Source: Hymenobacter cellulosivorans
GTDB taxonomy: Bacteria > Bacteroidota > Bacteroidia > Cytophagales > Hymenobacteraceae
DNA length: 64,000 nucleotides
Direction: 5' to 3'
NCBI RefSeq assembly: GCF_022919135.1
Contig: NZ_CP095049.1
Location: 1,240,001-1,304,000, forward strand
Below are positions 17,713 to 26,715 of the stretch, piece by piece (position 1 is the stretch's first letter; every line of letters starts with the position of its first letter). Both the position numbers and the translations under genes were made by a program. Under the pieces are notes generated by a model. The model did not search any database. It saw only the letters and a program-made list of their open reading frames with translations, and was not told the DNA's origin.

Positions 17713-17765
17713 GCGGGCTAAGTAGCTGGCGTCAAGAAAGCTATTGACTAGTAGAAGCCCGAATA

Positions 17766-17801
17766 AAACTGCCCCGGCGGAACTTCCGACCGGGGCAGTT
17801 T
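17766..17801 (+). terminator. Hairpin terminator after the Fe-S genes
   Basis: A perfect 12-base stem (AAACTGCCCCGG with CCGGGGCAGTTT) with a 12-base loop; the T-run is short (TTTACGTTT). It closes the Fe-S operon. Confidence 0.75.
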
Positions 17802-17897
17802 ACGTTTATAGTAGCAGGTTGCCGTACTATTGCTGCACTTTGGTTGTTGCACTGTTGTAGCCGCGTGGCTACGGGTTTTGCCTTTGTTTCGTACCCT

Positions 17898-18380
17898 ATG
17901 TTTGTACCTTTCTCTGAGCTTCCGGCTTCGGCCCGGATTTGGATTTACCAGGCCAGTCGGCCCTTTACCACTGCCGAAATAGCGCAGGTAGAGCCCGCGC
18001 TGCAGCGTTTCGCGGCCGAGTGGACCAGCCACGGCCGCAATCTGGAGGCCTCGGCGGCTATTCTACACCACCAGTTTCTGGTTATCGGGCTGAATGAAGC
18101 CGTAGCCGATGCCAGCGGCTGCTCCATTGATGCCTCCGTGCGGTTTGTACGATTGGTGGAAGAGCAAATTGGGCTGCAGCTCCTGGAGAAGTCGCAACTG
18201 GCCTTTCTCATTGATGGGAAAGTGGAGTTAGTGGACCGGCGGCAGCTACGTCAGGCTATTGCAGAAGGCCGCCTAACGGCTGATACTCCGTATTTTGACA
18301 ACACCGTCGCAGAAAACAGCAAACTGGGGCCGCTGTGGCCGGCGCCGGCGGCAACGACCTGGCTGGCCAGATATTTCTAA
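17898..18380 (+). CDS. Conserved hypothetical protein (often mislabelled ABC transporter ATPase)
   Basis: A 160-residue soluble protein starting MFVPFSELPASARIWIYQASRPFT. Close relatives across Bacteroidota are, as I recall, catalogued as ABC transporter ATPase, but no Walker A, signature or Walker B motif is present, so that name should not be trusted. Conserved-looking features are the N-terminal WIYQASRPF, HHQFLVIGLNEAVADASGCSID and a C-terminal helix. The ATG at 17898 was preferred to an upstream in-frame start at 17844 because the extra residues lack the family look. Function unknown. Confidence 0.75.
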   Translation: MFVPFSELPASARIWIYQASRPFTTAEIAQVEPALQRFAAEWTSHGRNLEASAAILHHQFLVIGLNEAVADASGCSIDASVRFVRLVEEQIGLQLLEKSQLAFLIDGKVELVDRRQLRQAIAEGRLTADTPYFDNTVAENSKLGPLWPAPAATTWLARYF

Positions 18381-18490
18381 TTCCTGGAAATGTTTTTGGC
18401 CAGGAGTAAAATAATGGGTAAACTTAGTATTATTGCTAGGCTCAAGAGGGCAGAAAGCCGGGCCTTTTATCATTTCACTTTCAGACATCC

Positions 18491-20419
18491 ATGAGGAAAC
18501 TACTGTTTGTGTGCGCTGCGGCAGGCTCGGCAGCAATGCTTAGCAGTTGTGCTACAACGGGCAGCGTGAGCAAGGCGGATAAGCGCTTTGCCCGCGGTGA
18601 ATACGAAACTGCAATTGAACTATACAAAGCGGATGTTGCTAAAGGCAAGAATGTAGCTATGGCCAACTTCCGCGTGGCGGAGTCCTACCGGCTCTCAAAC
18701 CGCATTGAACAGTCGGAAGGCTACTACAAGGCTGCTATAGACGGGGGCGTTAAAAACCCGGATGCGGCTTTCTATTACGGGCTGGCTTTGAAAGCCAACG
18801 GCAAATTTGATGAGGCAGCTTCGCAGTTTGAAGCTTACACCCAGAATGGAGCCAATCGAGCCCTGGCTGCACGGGCCGAAACGGAAGCTAAAAACTCCCG
18901 GCTCGGCACCCAGATTGTGGCTATGCGCACCAACAACGAGGTGACGCCCCTGGACCAGCTCAACACGCCCTCGGCCGAGTTTAGCGCCACCATGATGCCT
19001 ACGACCAAGGAGCTGGTTTTTGCTTCGGGGCGTGAAGGCAAAAAGTACGCCGGTAACGGAGAAGGCTTCAATGACCTGTTCGCCATTAAGTTTGACGACG
19101 AGGCCAAGATGACGGGTGGCACGGTGCGCAAGCTCGAGCCGGCCTTCAACACCGACGATATGCACGAGGCCAGCGCTACTTACTCGCCCGATGGCAAGAT
19201 GGTGGTATTTGCCCGCTCCAACAACGGCTCGAAGAAAGGCTACCTGAGCGTTGACCTGTGGGCTTCGTTCTTCAAGAACGGCGTATGGGAAGAGCCGAAG
19301 CTCATCAACATTAATGACCGGACGGCCGACGACTTCTCCCCGGTATTCTCGCCGGATGGACAGACGCTGTACTTTGCGTCGGGTCGTAAAGGCGGCCAGG
19401 GTGGCAACGACCTATACAAGGCAACGCTGGGCGCTAATGGCCGCTTCACGCCGGCCGAAAACCTGGGCCCGGAAATCAACACGGCCGGCAACGAAAACTT
19501 CCCGGCAGTGGCCCCTGATGGCACCCTGTACTTCTCTTCTGACGGGCACCCCGGCTTGGGTAAGCTCGATATCTTCATGGTGGACAAAGGCAAGGTGAAA
19601 AACCTGGCGGCCCCTATCAACAGCAACAGCGACGATTTTGCCCCCTTCTTCACGGGCAAGGACATGGGCGTTTTCTCCTCAAACCGCTCCGGCGGCAAAG
19701 GCAGCGACGACCTGTATATGTTCCGCAAAAAGCCGCTCAAGCTCGTCACGTTCTACGCCGACGGTACGCTGGTGGAGCGCAACGACAAAACCGGCGAAAC
19801 GCTGCCCGTTGCCAACGAAACCGTGGCCTTGTTCGATAGCAAAGGCCAGAAGCTGCAGGAAGTGACTTCCGGCGCCGATGGTAAGTTCTCTATCAAGCTC
19901 GACTCAGCGGCGGCCAACTATTCGCTTATTTCGGACCGGGCTGGTTACTTCACCGCCCGCAACAGCGTGAGTACCGTGGGGCGCAAGCCTACCCAGGAAG
20001 AGCTGCCTAATGAGCTGAACGACATCAAGGTGCCAGTGACGCTCACCCTGACCAAAATCGTGAAGAACAAGGCTATTGTGGTCGACAATATTTTCTACGA
20101 TTACAACAAGTCGGACATTCGCCCGGATGCCGCAGCCGAGCTGGATAAGCTGGTGCAGACACTCAATGATAACCCCAAAATTACCATTGAGCTCAGCTCG
20201 CACACCGACTCTCGCGGTAAGGATGCCTACAACCAGACTCTGTCGCAGAAACGCGCGCAGTCGGCCGTAGACTACATTATTTCCAAAGGGGTTGACAAGT
20301 CGCGGATTACGGCCAAGGGCTACGGTGAAACCCAGCCTGTGATTAAGGCCGCTAAGACCGAAGAAGATTACCAGCGTAACCGTCGCACCGAGTTTAAGGT
20401 GACGAAAATTTCTGAGTAA
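18491..20419 (+). CDS. PorE-like lipoprotein: TPR, PD40 propeller, CRD and OmpA peptidoglycan-binding domain
   Basis: A 642-residue outer-membrane lipoprotein. The signal peptide ends in the lipobox LSSC (Cys20). TPR-like helices fill about 30-130, PD40/WD40-like propeller blades about 150-420 (repeats such as SPDGKMVVFARS, SPDGQTLYFASG, APDGTLYFSSDG), a carboxypeptidase-regulatory-like fold about 425-520, and a C-terminal OmpA domain about 530-640 with NIFYDYNKSDIRPDA and SSHTDSRGKDAYNQTLSQKR, whose Asp and Arg bind peptidoglycan. This domain order is that of PorE, a type IX secretion accessory that ties the machinery to peptidoglycan, but paralogues are common in the phylum, so the link to T9SS is inferred. 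Confidence 0.88.
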   Translation: MRKLLFVCAAAGSAAMLSSCATTGSVSKADKRFARGEYETAIELYKADVAKGKNVAMANFRVAESYRLSNRIEQSEGYYKAAIDGGVKNPDAAFYYGLALKANGKFDEAASQFEAYTQNGANRALAARAETEAKNSRLGTQIVAMRTNNEVTPLDQLNTPSAEFSATMMPTTKELVFASGREGKKYAGNGEGFNDLFAIKFDDEAKMTGGTVRKLEPAFNTDDMHEASATYSPDGKMVVFARSNNGSKKGYLSVDLWASFFKNGVWEEPKLININDRTADDFSPVFSPDGQTLYFASGRKGGQGGNDLYKATLGANGRFTPAENLGPEINTAGNENFPAVAPDGTLYFSSDGHPGLGKLDIFMVDKGKVKNLAAPINSNSDDFAPFFTGKDMGVFSSNRSGGKGSDDLYMFRKKPLKLVTFYADGTLVERNDKTGETLPVANETVALFDSKGQKLQEVTSGADGKFSIKLDSAAANYSLISDRAGYFTARNSVSTVGRKPTQEELPNELNDIKVPVTLTLTKIVKNKAIVVDNIFYDYNKSDIRPDAAAELDKLVQTLNDNPKITIELSSHTDSRGKDAYNQTLSQKRAQSAVDYIISKGVDKSRITAKGYGETQPVIKAAKTEEDYQRNRRTEFKVTKISE

Positions 20420-20439
20420 GCGCAGCTGACTTTTTAGTA

Positions 20440-20476
20440 AAAACGCCCCGTGCCGGTATGCACGGGGCGTTTTTTT
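20440..20476 (+). terminator. Strong intrinsic terminator
   Basis: A perfect stem (AAAACGCCCCGTGC with GCACGGGGCGTTTT) and a run of seven or more T follow the PorE-like gene. Confidence 0.92.
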
Positions 20477-20626
20477 GTTAGCCATAGCTTACGAAAAACG
20501 CTGGGTCGTTAGGCAAATTCGCGCGGCAACAAGCTCGTCGGGAGTGGAGTTTTGGAACTGGCACAATCCTTGGCTTTAAGGTATTACGGAAGCGGATGGT
20601 CCGCTTTTCCGAAAGCCCTTGTTGCC

Positions 20627-21490
20627 ATGAAAAAGGCGCTACTCCTCTGCTTCGGCCTGCTCGTGTTGCTGGCTGCTGACCTTAAGGCCGCTCCGGCCAA
20701 CGTAAACTTTGCCTCCGAGCGCGGTATTCCCTTTCAACTCGTCTTCGACGGCCGGGCGCTGACACGTAATGTAGCCCGCGAAGTCCACATCGACCGGCTG
20801 GTTCCTGGCTATCACTGGGCGGAGTTCTTTATCCCAACCGGCTACGGACGTTCAATTAGCTACCGCACCCGCGTATTCCTGGACCCCGGTCTGGAAACAA
20901 CCTACGTGCTGGTAACGCGCCAAGGCTACCCGCCCGTGTTGCGCAAAGTAAGCGCCTTCCCGCTACGGGGCAGACCCCGGGGCGGCTACGGCCCTCGTGG
21001 CAACTACGACCCCCGCTACGATGACCGGGATGGTCGCAACGACGGCTACTACGACGATTCGTACGGTAATAATAACAACGGCCCGGGCTCCAATGGGGGC
21101 TATAACAGCGGGGGCTACAATGGCCCGAACAGCGGTAACGGCGGCTACGACAACTATCCACCCACCGGTGGCGGACAGTACTCGGGCGGTTCGGTGAGTG
21201 TTTATCGGCCGATGCAGGGCCAGGATGTGGACGCATTGGTGAACAGCGTGCGTAGCAAATCCTTCGACAGCAGCCGCCTGGATGTGGCTAAGCTGGCCTT
21301 GGAGCAGTCGGCTATTCAGGCCGATGACCTGAAGCGCCTGTTGGGCACGCTGGATTCTGAAAACTCAAAAGTGGAACTGGCCAAGTTTGCCTATCCCCAT
21401 GTAAGCGACCAGCAGAACTTTTACCGGGTCTACGACTCCTTCCAATTTGAATCCAGCATCAAGGAAGTGCAGGATGCAGCCCGGCGTTAA
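20627..21490 (+). CDS. Secreted DUF4476 domain protein
   Basis: A 287-residue exported protein. The ATG at 20627 gives a signal peptide (MKKALLLCFGLLVLLAADLKAAPA); an upstream in-frame start at 20552 would bury it. Residues about 110-195 are a low-complexity Gly/Asn/Tyr/Asp-rich linker. The last ~90 residues (QDVDALVNSVRSKSFDSSRL through FAYPHVSDQQNFYRVYDSF) are a DUF4476 domain, a helical Bacteroidota domain of unknown function. It lies alone between two terminators. Confidence 0.85.
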   Translation: MKKALLLCFGLLVLLAADLKAAPANVNFASERGIPFQLVFDGRALTRNVAREVHIDRLVPGYHWAEFFIPTGYGRSISYRTRVFLDPGLETTYVLVTRQGYPPVLRKVSAFPLRGRPRGGYGPRGNYDPRYDDRDGRNDGYYDDSYGNNNNGPGSNGGYNSGGYNGPNSGNGGYDNYPPTGGGQYSGGSVSVYRPMQGQDVDALVNSVRSKSFDSSRLDVAKLALEQSAIQADDLKRLLGTLDSENSKVELAKFAYPHVSDQQNFYRVYDSFQFESSIKEVQDAARR

Positions 21491-21510
21491 GAAGTAGAAT
21501 CTATTACAAC

Positions 21511-21547
21511 AAAAAAAGGCTTCCGCATGGTGCAGAAGCCTTTTTTT
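21511..21547. terminator. Bidirectional terminator
   Basis: A perfect 13-base stem (AAAAAAAGGCTTC with GAAGCCTTTTTTT) serves the convergent DUF4476 and DUF4293 genes. Confidence 0.92.
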
Positions 21548-21562
21548 GTGATTTCTGTGGTG

Positions 21563-22039
21563 CTAGCGCAGGCGGTCCATGGAGCGAACCAGCTGCTCGT
21601 CGCGGCGAATGAAGCGGTTGGCCAGCAAATTCAGCAGCAGCGCTACCGTGGGCAGGTAGAAGCCAGCTTCGTAGCTACCGGGCATCTTGATATTGAGCAT
21701 CCGCTCGCCAATGCCGGAATAGTAGAAGCAGGCACCCAAGGTGGCCACAATCAGCAGGAAGTTGAGTACGCCGAGCTTGAGCTGGGTGAAGCGGTTGCGG
21801 TACTGGAAAATTTCGAACAGCGCTACGGCTGCCGAAGCCAGGGCCAGGGCTGCAATAGCGTAGGTATTGGTCGGCACCGACATGCCCGCATCGGCGTGGG
21901 CGTAGGTCAGTTTGGTGGCGGTAAGCACCAGTTCCTGCCCGCTGGCCGGATCAAGCTTGCTCCAGATAGGAACAAACACGACGCTTAGCATAGCTAAAGC
22001 AAGTAGCAAGAGAAATACGCTTTGAATTCTTTGTATCAT
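21563..22039 (-). CDS. DUF4293 family membrane protein
   Basis: A 158-residue integral membrane protein with four helices (about residues 7-26, 52-72, 82-102 and 122-140) and a basic C-terminus (ANRFIRRDEQLVRSMDRLR). MIQRIQSVFLLLLALAM at the N-terminus is characteristic of DUF4293. The ATG at 22039 is supported by an exact -7 element located upstream of it (22089-22096) and inside the longer open frame. It diverges from the thiolase gene. Function unknown. Confidence 0.87.
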   Translation of the reverse strand: MIQRIQSVFLLLLALAMLSVVFVPIWSKLDPASGQELVLTATKLTYAHADAGMSVPTNTYAIAALALASAAVALFEIFQYRNRFTQLKLGVLNFLLIVATLGACFYYSGIGERMLNIKMPGSYEAGFYLPTVALLLNLLANRFIRRDEQLVRSMDRLR

Positions 22040-22088
22040 CTTTGTTGTTATGAAACTCTGGCCCGTGCGCACTTGTACGCCGGGCCGG

Positions 22089-22096
22089 CAAAAGTA
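22089..22096 (-). promoter_or_regulatory. -7 promoter element for the DUF4293 gene
   Basis: On the minus strand this reads TACTTTTG, an exact TAnnTTTG match about 50 bases before the start codon; no TTG is seen at the standard distance. Confidence 0.5.
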
Positions 22097-22130
22097 GCCA
22101 ACAACGACCGGAATAACCGCATTCAAGAAA

Positions 22131-23333
22131 ATGCCAACTGCTTATATCGTGGACGCCGTCCGCACCCCCATTGCCAAATTTGCCGGTGCCCTCAGCAGCG
22201 TACGTCCCGACGACCTGGCCGCGCATGTGTTGCGTGAGCTCTTACGCCGTAATCCTTCCGTGGATAAGACGGCGGTAGAAGATGTTATCATCGGGGCCGC
22301 CAACCAAGCCGGCGAAGATAACCGTAACGTAGCCCGCATGGCTGCCCTGCTGGCTGGCCTGCCCACCACGGTGCCCGGCGTGACGGTAAACCGCCTCTGC
22401 GCCTCGGGGTTACAGAGCATCATGGATGCCTCCCGGGCCATCATGAGCGGCGAGGGCGACATCTACTTGGCCGGCGGCTCGGAAAGCATGACCAGAGCCC
22501 CATTTGTGATGGCCAAGTCGGAAACAGCGTTTGGGCGTGAGCTGACAGCCCACGACACGACGCTGGGCTGGCGCTTTATCAACCAGAAGCTCTCCAAGCT
22601 GCACCACCCGTATGCCATGGGTGAAACGGCCGAAATCGTGGCGCGCAAGTATGGTATTTCGCGGCTGGAGCAGGATGAGTTTGCCTTCAACTCCCAGCGT
22701 AAGTACCAGCGGGCGTTGGAGAAAGGTCGTTTCCGCCGTGAAATCGTACCCGTTTTCGTTCCTAATCCGAAAGGCGACACGGCCCTGTTCGACACCGACG
22801 AACCGCCCCGCCTGTCGTCGATGGAAAAGCTGGGCAGCATCCGGCCCGCTTTCCAGCCCGTGGATGGCACCGTAACGGCCGGCAACTCGGCTGGTATCAA
22901 CGACGGGGCCGCGGCGGTGCTGGTGGTGAGCGAAGAAGCCCTGAAGCGCTACAACCTGAAGCCCATGGCCCGGGTGGTATGCTCGGCCGTGGCCGGCGTC
23001 GACCCGTCGGTGATGGGCATTGGGCCGGTACCAGCCACCAAGAAAGTACTGCAGCGTGCCGGCCTGACCATCAACGACCTCGACCTGATTGAGCTCAATG
23101 AAGCCTTTGCCGCCCAGAGTATAGCATGCCTACGCGACCTGGAGCTGGACCCCGACAAAGTGAACGTGAATGGTGGTTCCATTGCCATTGGCCACCCGCT
23201 GGGCGCCAGTGGGGCCCGGATTACGGCTACGCTCCTGCACGAAATGCAACGTCGGGAAGGCTCACGCTACGGCTTGGTCACGATGTGTGTGGGCGTAGGT
23301 CAGGGGGCAGCGACCATCTTTGAGAAACTCTAA
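22131..23333 (+). CDS. Acetyl-CoA C-acyltransferase (thiolase, PcaF/FadA-like)
   Basis: A 400-residue thiolase that condenses or cleaves acyl-CoA units. The nucleophile is Cys90 in NRLCASGLQ; the other active-site residues lie in GGSIAIGHPLGASGAR (His near 357) and in CVGVGQGAA (Cys near 387). Length is exactly that of the family, and the sequence resembles beta-ketoadipyl-CoA thiolases as well as fatty-acid thiolases, so chain specificity is not decided. The start ATG at 22131 gives the usual MPTAYIVDAVRTPIAKF. The acetyltransferase gene follows by 19 bases and is probably co-transcribed. The acyl-CoA dehydrogenase at 7623 could belong to the same pathway. Confidence 0.95.
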   Translation: MPTAYIVDAVRTPIAKFAGALSSVRPDDLAAHVLRELLRRNPSVDKTAVEDVIIGAANQAGEDNRNVARMAALLAGLPTTVPGVTVNRLCASGLQSIMDASRAIMSGEGDIYLAGGSESMTRAPFVMAKSETAFGRELTAHDTTLGWRFINQKLSKLHHPYAMGETAEIVARKYGISRLEQDEFAFNSQRKYQRALEKGRFRREIVPVFVPNPKGDTALFDTDEPPRLSSMEKLGSIRPAFQPVDGTVTAGNSAGINDGAAAVLVVSEEALKRYNLKPMARVVCSAVAGVDPSVMGIGPVPATKKVLQRAGLTINDLDLIELNEAFAAQSIACLRDLELDPDKVNVNGGSIAIGHPLGASGARITATLLHEMQRREGSRYGLVTMCVGVGQGAATIFEKL

Positions 23334-23352
23334 CCATTGACCCGGCAAGCTG

Positions 23353-23898
23353 ATGACTGACTCTCTGCTCCGTCCGACGCTTGCCGTGCCACTGGAAGGC
23401 GTGCGGCTACGCCCCTGGCATCTGCACGACGCCCCAGTGCTGGCCGAGCAGGCCAACGACCGGGAAATCTGGCAGAACCTGCGTGACATATTTCCGCACC
23501 CGTACCGGCTTGAAGACGCGTACTGGTACATTGGGCTGACCACGGACCCGGCCTCCACGGATATTCACCTGGCTATTGAAGTGGCCGGGGAAGCTGTGGG
23601 GGCCATCAGCGTGCTGTTCAAGGACGACATCAACCGGTGCAGTGCTGAAATCGGGTACTGGCTAGGGCGGGAGTACTGGGGCCGGGGCATCGTGCCCGTG
23701 GCCGTGCGAGTCCTGACCGACTACACCTTTGCCCACTTCGAGGTTAGCCGGCTGTACGCGGAAATCTTTGCCCGCAACGCCGCCTCGGCCCGGGTCCTGG
23801 CCAAAGCCGGCTACCAGCTGGAAGCCCGGCTGCAGAAAAGCATCGTGAAAGAAGGCATCGTGCAGGACGCGCTGCTATTCGCCTCGCTTAAATCCTAG
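23353..23898 (+). CDS. GNAT-family N-acetyltransferase (RimJ/RimL-like)
   Basis: A 181-residue acetyl-CoA-dependent acetyltransferase of the RimJ/RimL type. LEGVRLRPWHLHDAPVLAEQ opens the fold; IGYWLGREYWGRGIVPVAV is motif A, where the pyrophosphate of CoA binds, although the usual Q/RxxGxG/A is replaced by REYWGRGI as in RimL relatives; ASARVLAKAGYQLEARLQKS is motif B. The acceptor cannot be deduced. Its TAG stop codon lies in the left arm of the family A inverted repeat at 23896. Confidence 0.88.
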   Translation: MTDSLLRPTLAVPLEGVRLRPWHLHDAPVLAEQANDREIWQNLRDIFPHPYRLEDAYWYIGLTTDPASTDIHLAIEVAGEAVGAISVLFKDDINRCSAEIGYWLGREYWGRGIVPVAVRVLTDYTFAHFEVSRLYAEIFARNAASARVLAKAGYQLEARLQKSIVKEGIVQDALLFASLKS

Positions 23899-23990
23899 TT
23901 GTTAGTTATTAGTTGTCAGTTGTTAGTCCGTCGGATTCCCTTTTTGGACAGCAATAGGCCTAACAACTGACAACCAATAACTAACAACTA
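23896..23990. repeat. Intergenic inverted repeat, family A copy 2
   Basis: Arms 23896-23926 and 23960-23990 are 31-base reverse complements with one mismatch. The left arm contains the stop codon of the acetyltransferase gene; the right arm ends 6 bases before the truA TTG start. The unit TTGTCAGTTGTTAG is shared with the copy at 16707-16793. Confidence 0.93.
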
Positions 23991-23996
23991 AGAACC

Positions 23997-24785
23997 TTGC
24001 GCTACTTTCTTCATCTGGCTTACGAAGGCACCCAGTACCACGGCTGGCAAGTGCAGCCCAATACCCTGACGGTGCAGCTGGAGCTGGAGCGTTGCCTGAC
24101 CCAGGTATTGCGCCAGCCTATCCACATCCTGGGGAGTGGCCGTACCGATACCGGTGTGCACGCCAGCCACCAAGTAGCCCACTTCGAGGCCGATATTCCT
24201 GAGACGCTGGATGAAGCCACGGTGGTGTACCGTCTCAACCGGGCCTTGCCCAAGGATATTGCCGCCCGCCTGTTGCACCCCGTGCCCGAGCGGGCCCACG
24301 CCCGCTTCGATGCCGAAGCCCGCACCTACGAGTACCACGTGCGCCTCGTGCCCGATCCATTCAGCGTCAACCACAGTCTTTACCTCGACCGGGCCCCCGA
24401 CGTGGCGGCCATGAATGAGGCGGCGGCTTCCATGCTGGGCTCGTTTGATTTTACGAGCTTTTCCAAGGTGAAAGGCGGCGAAAATCATTACGTCTGCGTG
24501 TGCTACGAAGCGGGCTGGCACCCCACCCCGGGCGGGCTGGTGTTCCGCATCCGGGCCAACCGGTTTGTGCGGGGTATGGTGCGGCTGGTAGTGGGCACGT
24601 TGCTGATGGTAGGCCGCGGCAAAATCACGCCCGCCGAGTTCAAAGCTATTCTACTGGCCCAGAACCGGGTAGATGCCGGTGGCGCGGCTCCGGCCCAGGG
24701 CTTGTTTCTGAGCAAGGTGGAATACCCGACGGAGTTGGTGCCCGCGGCAGCCGCGACGCTGGAACTGCCGTATTTTGTGAAGTAA
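23997..24785 (+). CDS. truA: tRNA pseudouridine(38-40) synthase
   Basis: TruA isomerizes uridines 38-40 in the anticodon stem. The 262-residue protein starts MRYFLHLAYEGTQYHGWQVQ and carries the catalytic Asp51 in GSGRTDTGVHA, FHARF-equivalent AHARFDAEARTYEYHV, and RANRFVRGMVRLVVGTLL near the C-terminus. The start is a TTG at 23997, the natural family start with no ATG in reach upstream, and it lies just past the end of the family A inverted repeat. The unusual start and adjacent hairpin may keep expression low. Confidence 0.95.
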   Translation: MRYFLHLAYEGTQYHGWQVQPNTLTVQLELERCLTQVLRQPIHILGSGRTDTGVHASHQVAHFEADIPETLDEATVVYRLNRALPKDIAARLLHPVPERAHARFDAEARTYEYHVRLVPDPFSVNHSLYLDRAPDVAAMNEAAASMLGSFDFTSFSKVKGGENHYVCVCYEAGWHPTPGGLVFRIRANRFVRGMVRLVVGTLLMVGRGKITPAEFKAILLAQNRVDAGGAAPAQGLFLSKVEYPTELVPAAAATLELPYFVK

Positions 24786-24921
24786 GCAGGTAGAGTTGAG
24801 TGCGTAGAACGAAGCGGCCGACGTAAGCATTTGCGCGTTTCGGCTGTTTGAGCTATTCCCCGCCCGCCGTGCCCATCGTCTACGCTCTATTACCTACGCT
24901 CCGAGTACTGCATTTCTACCT

Positions 24922-26706
24922 ATGGAACAAGCTACTACCGCTACCAAAACCGGCAACATCTTCGACTGGCAAGTGCTGCGTCGTTTGATGACCTACGTGC
25001 GTCCCTACCGGCGAATATTCTACTTCCTGATCTTCCTGACCGTGGCTACTGCCGCTCTCGGTACGCTGCGCCCTTTTCTGATTCAGCGCATGGTCGACGT
25101 CAGCATCGAGCAGGGCGATATGCTGGGGCTGAACAAGATGTTCGGGCTGCTCATGATTTTGCTGGTGGCCCACGCGTTGGTCAGCTACCTGCAAACCTAC
25201 TTCGGCGGCTGGCTGGGCCAGTACATCGTGCGCGACATCCGCGTCGACCTCTACAAGCACATCCTGGATCTGCGGCTGAAGTTCTTCGACCGGACGCCCA
25301 TCGGGGTGCTGGTCACCCGCAACATTTCCGACGTCGAAACCCTGTCCGACGTATTCAGCGAGGGGCTGGCAGCCATGATTGGCGACATTCTGCAGCTGCT
25401 CTTCATTATGGGCTTCATGTTCTGGATTGACTGGCGCCTGACCCTGGTCAGCCTTTCGGTAATTCCGCCCCTGCTCTACAGCACGTATGTATTCAAGGAA
25501 AAGGTGAAAACCTCGTTTCAGGAAGTGCGCACGGCCGTAGCCAACCTCAACTCCTTCGTGCAGGAGCACCTGACGGGTATGAACGTGGTCCAGATTTTCA
25601 ACAACGAGGAACGGGAGCACCGCAAGTTCAGAGCCATCAACCAGGAGCACACCCGGGCCAACATCCGCTCGGTACTCTATTACAGCATCTACTTCCCGGT
25701 GGCCGAAGTGCTGGCCGCCGTAGGCGTGGGGCTGCTGGTGTGGTATGCCGCGCAGGGGCAGATTGAGGGCACGATTTCGAAAGGTGCCCTCATTGCCTTT
25801 ATCATGTACAACGCCCTGTTCTTCCGGCCCATCCGCCAGATTGCCGACCGGTTCAACACTCTACAACTAGGCCTGGTGAGCACCGAGCGTTTGCTCAAGC
25901 TGCTCGACAGCAAAGAACTCATTGCCGACAATGGCACCTACGCCCCGGCCCAGCTCCAGGGCGACGTGAAATTTGACAAGGTGTGGTTTGCTTACAACGA
26001 CGAGGAGTATGTGCTGCGCGACGTGAGCTTCGAGGTAAAAGCCGGGCAGACCATTGCCTTCGTGGGAGCCACCGGCGCGGGCAAAACCAGCATTATCAAC
26101 CTGCTCAGCCGCTTCTACGAAATCAATAAGGGCACGATTTCCGTCGATGGCCACGACCTGCGCGAGTACGACCTCAAAGAACTGCGCCGCCACATTGGAG
26201 TGGTACTGCAGGACGTGTTCCTCTTCGCCGGTACCATCCAGGACAACATCACCCTCGGTAATAAGGATATTACCGAGGAGCAGATTTGGGCCGCCGCCGA
26301 CCTAGTCGGGGCCCGGCGCTTTATCGAGCGGCTGCCCGGCGGCTTGCAGTACCCGGTTATGGAGCGGGGTGCCACGCTCTCGGTAGGGCAGCGCCAGCTC
26401 ATCAGCTTCGTGCGGGCCATGGTCTACCAGCCCCGTATCATCATCCTGGACGAGGCCACCTCGTCGGTCGACTCCGAAACCGAGGAGCTGATTCAGGAGG
26501 CCATTGAAAAGCTGATGCAGGGCCGTACTTCCCTGGTTATTGCCCACCGCCTCAGCACCATCCAGAAAGCCGACCGGATTATCGTCTTGGACCGGGGCGA
26601 AATCAAAGAGTCGGGCACCCACGAGGAGCTTTTGCGCCACGGCGGTTTCTACCAGCAGCTCTACCAGATGCAGTACAAAGACGCCCTCAATACTCCCGCC
26701 GAATAA
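24922..26706 (+). CDS. ABC exporter half with a consensus catalytic site (MsbA/BmrD-like)
   Basis: A 594-residue half-transporter: six membrane helices in residues 1-320, then an ATPase domain with Walker A GATGAGKTS near 382, signature LSVGQRQLISF near 488, Walker B IIILDEATSSVD with the catalytic Glu, and the H-loop IAHRLST. The GQRQL signature and DEATSSVD resemble the catalytically competent half of heterodimeric exporters such as BmrD/YheH. The matching degenerate half may be the gene at 31753-33537. Substrate unknown; multidrug or lipid export is typical. The TEX264-like gene follows by 9 bases and is probably co-transcribed. Confidence 0.92.
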   Translation: MEQATTATKTGNIFDWQVLRRLMTYVRPYRRIFYFLIFLTVATAALGTLRPFLIQRMVDVSIEQGDMLGLNKMFGLLMILLVAHALVSYLQTYFGGWLGQYIVRDIRVDLYKHILDLRLKFFDRTPIGVLVTRNISDVETLSDVFSEGLAAMIGDILQLLFIMGFMFWIDWRLTLVSLSVIPPLLYSTYVFKEKVKTSFQEVRTAVANLNSFVQEHLTGMNVVQIFNNEEREHRKFRAINQEHTRANIRSVLYYSIYFPVAEVLAAVGVGLLVWYAAQGQIEGTISKGALIAFIMYNALFFRPIRQIADRFNTLQLGLVSTERLLKLLDSKELIADNGTYAPAQLQGDVKFDKVWFAYNDEEYVLRDVSFEVKAGQTIAFVGATGAGKTSIINLLSRFYEINKGTISVDGHDLREYDLKELRRHIGVVLQDVFLFAGTIQDNITLGNKDITEEQIWAAADLVGARRFIERLPGGLQYPVMERGATLSVGQRQLISFVRAMVYQPRIIILDEATSSVDSETEELIQEAIEKLMQGRTSLVIAHRLSTIQKADRIIVLDRGEIKESGTHEELLRHGGFYQQLYQMQYKDALNTPAE

Positions 26707-26715
26707 CTTTTTCGT

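Noticed and set aside
17898..18380. Annotation of the 160-residue protein as an ABC transporter ATPase
   Set aside because: None of the nucleotide-binding motifs is present; the name appears to be a propagated error.
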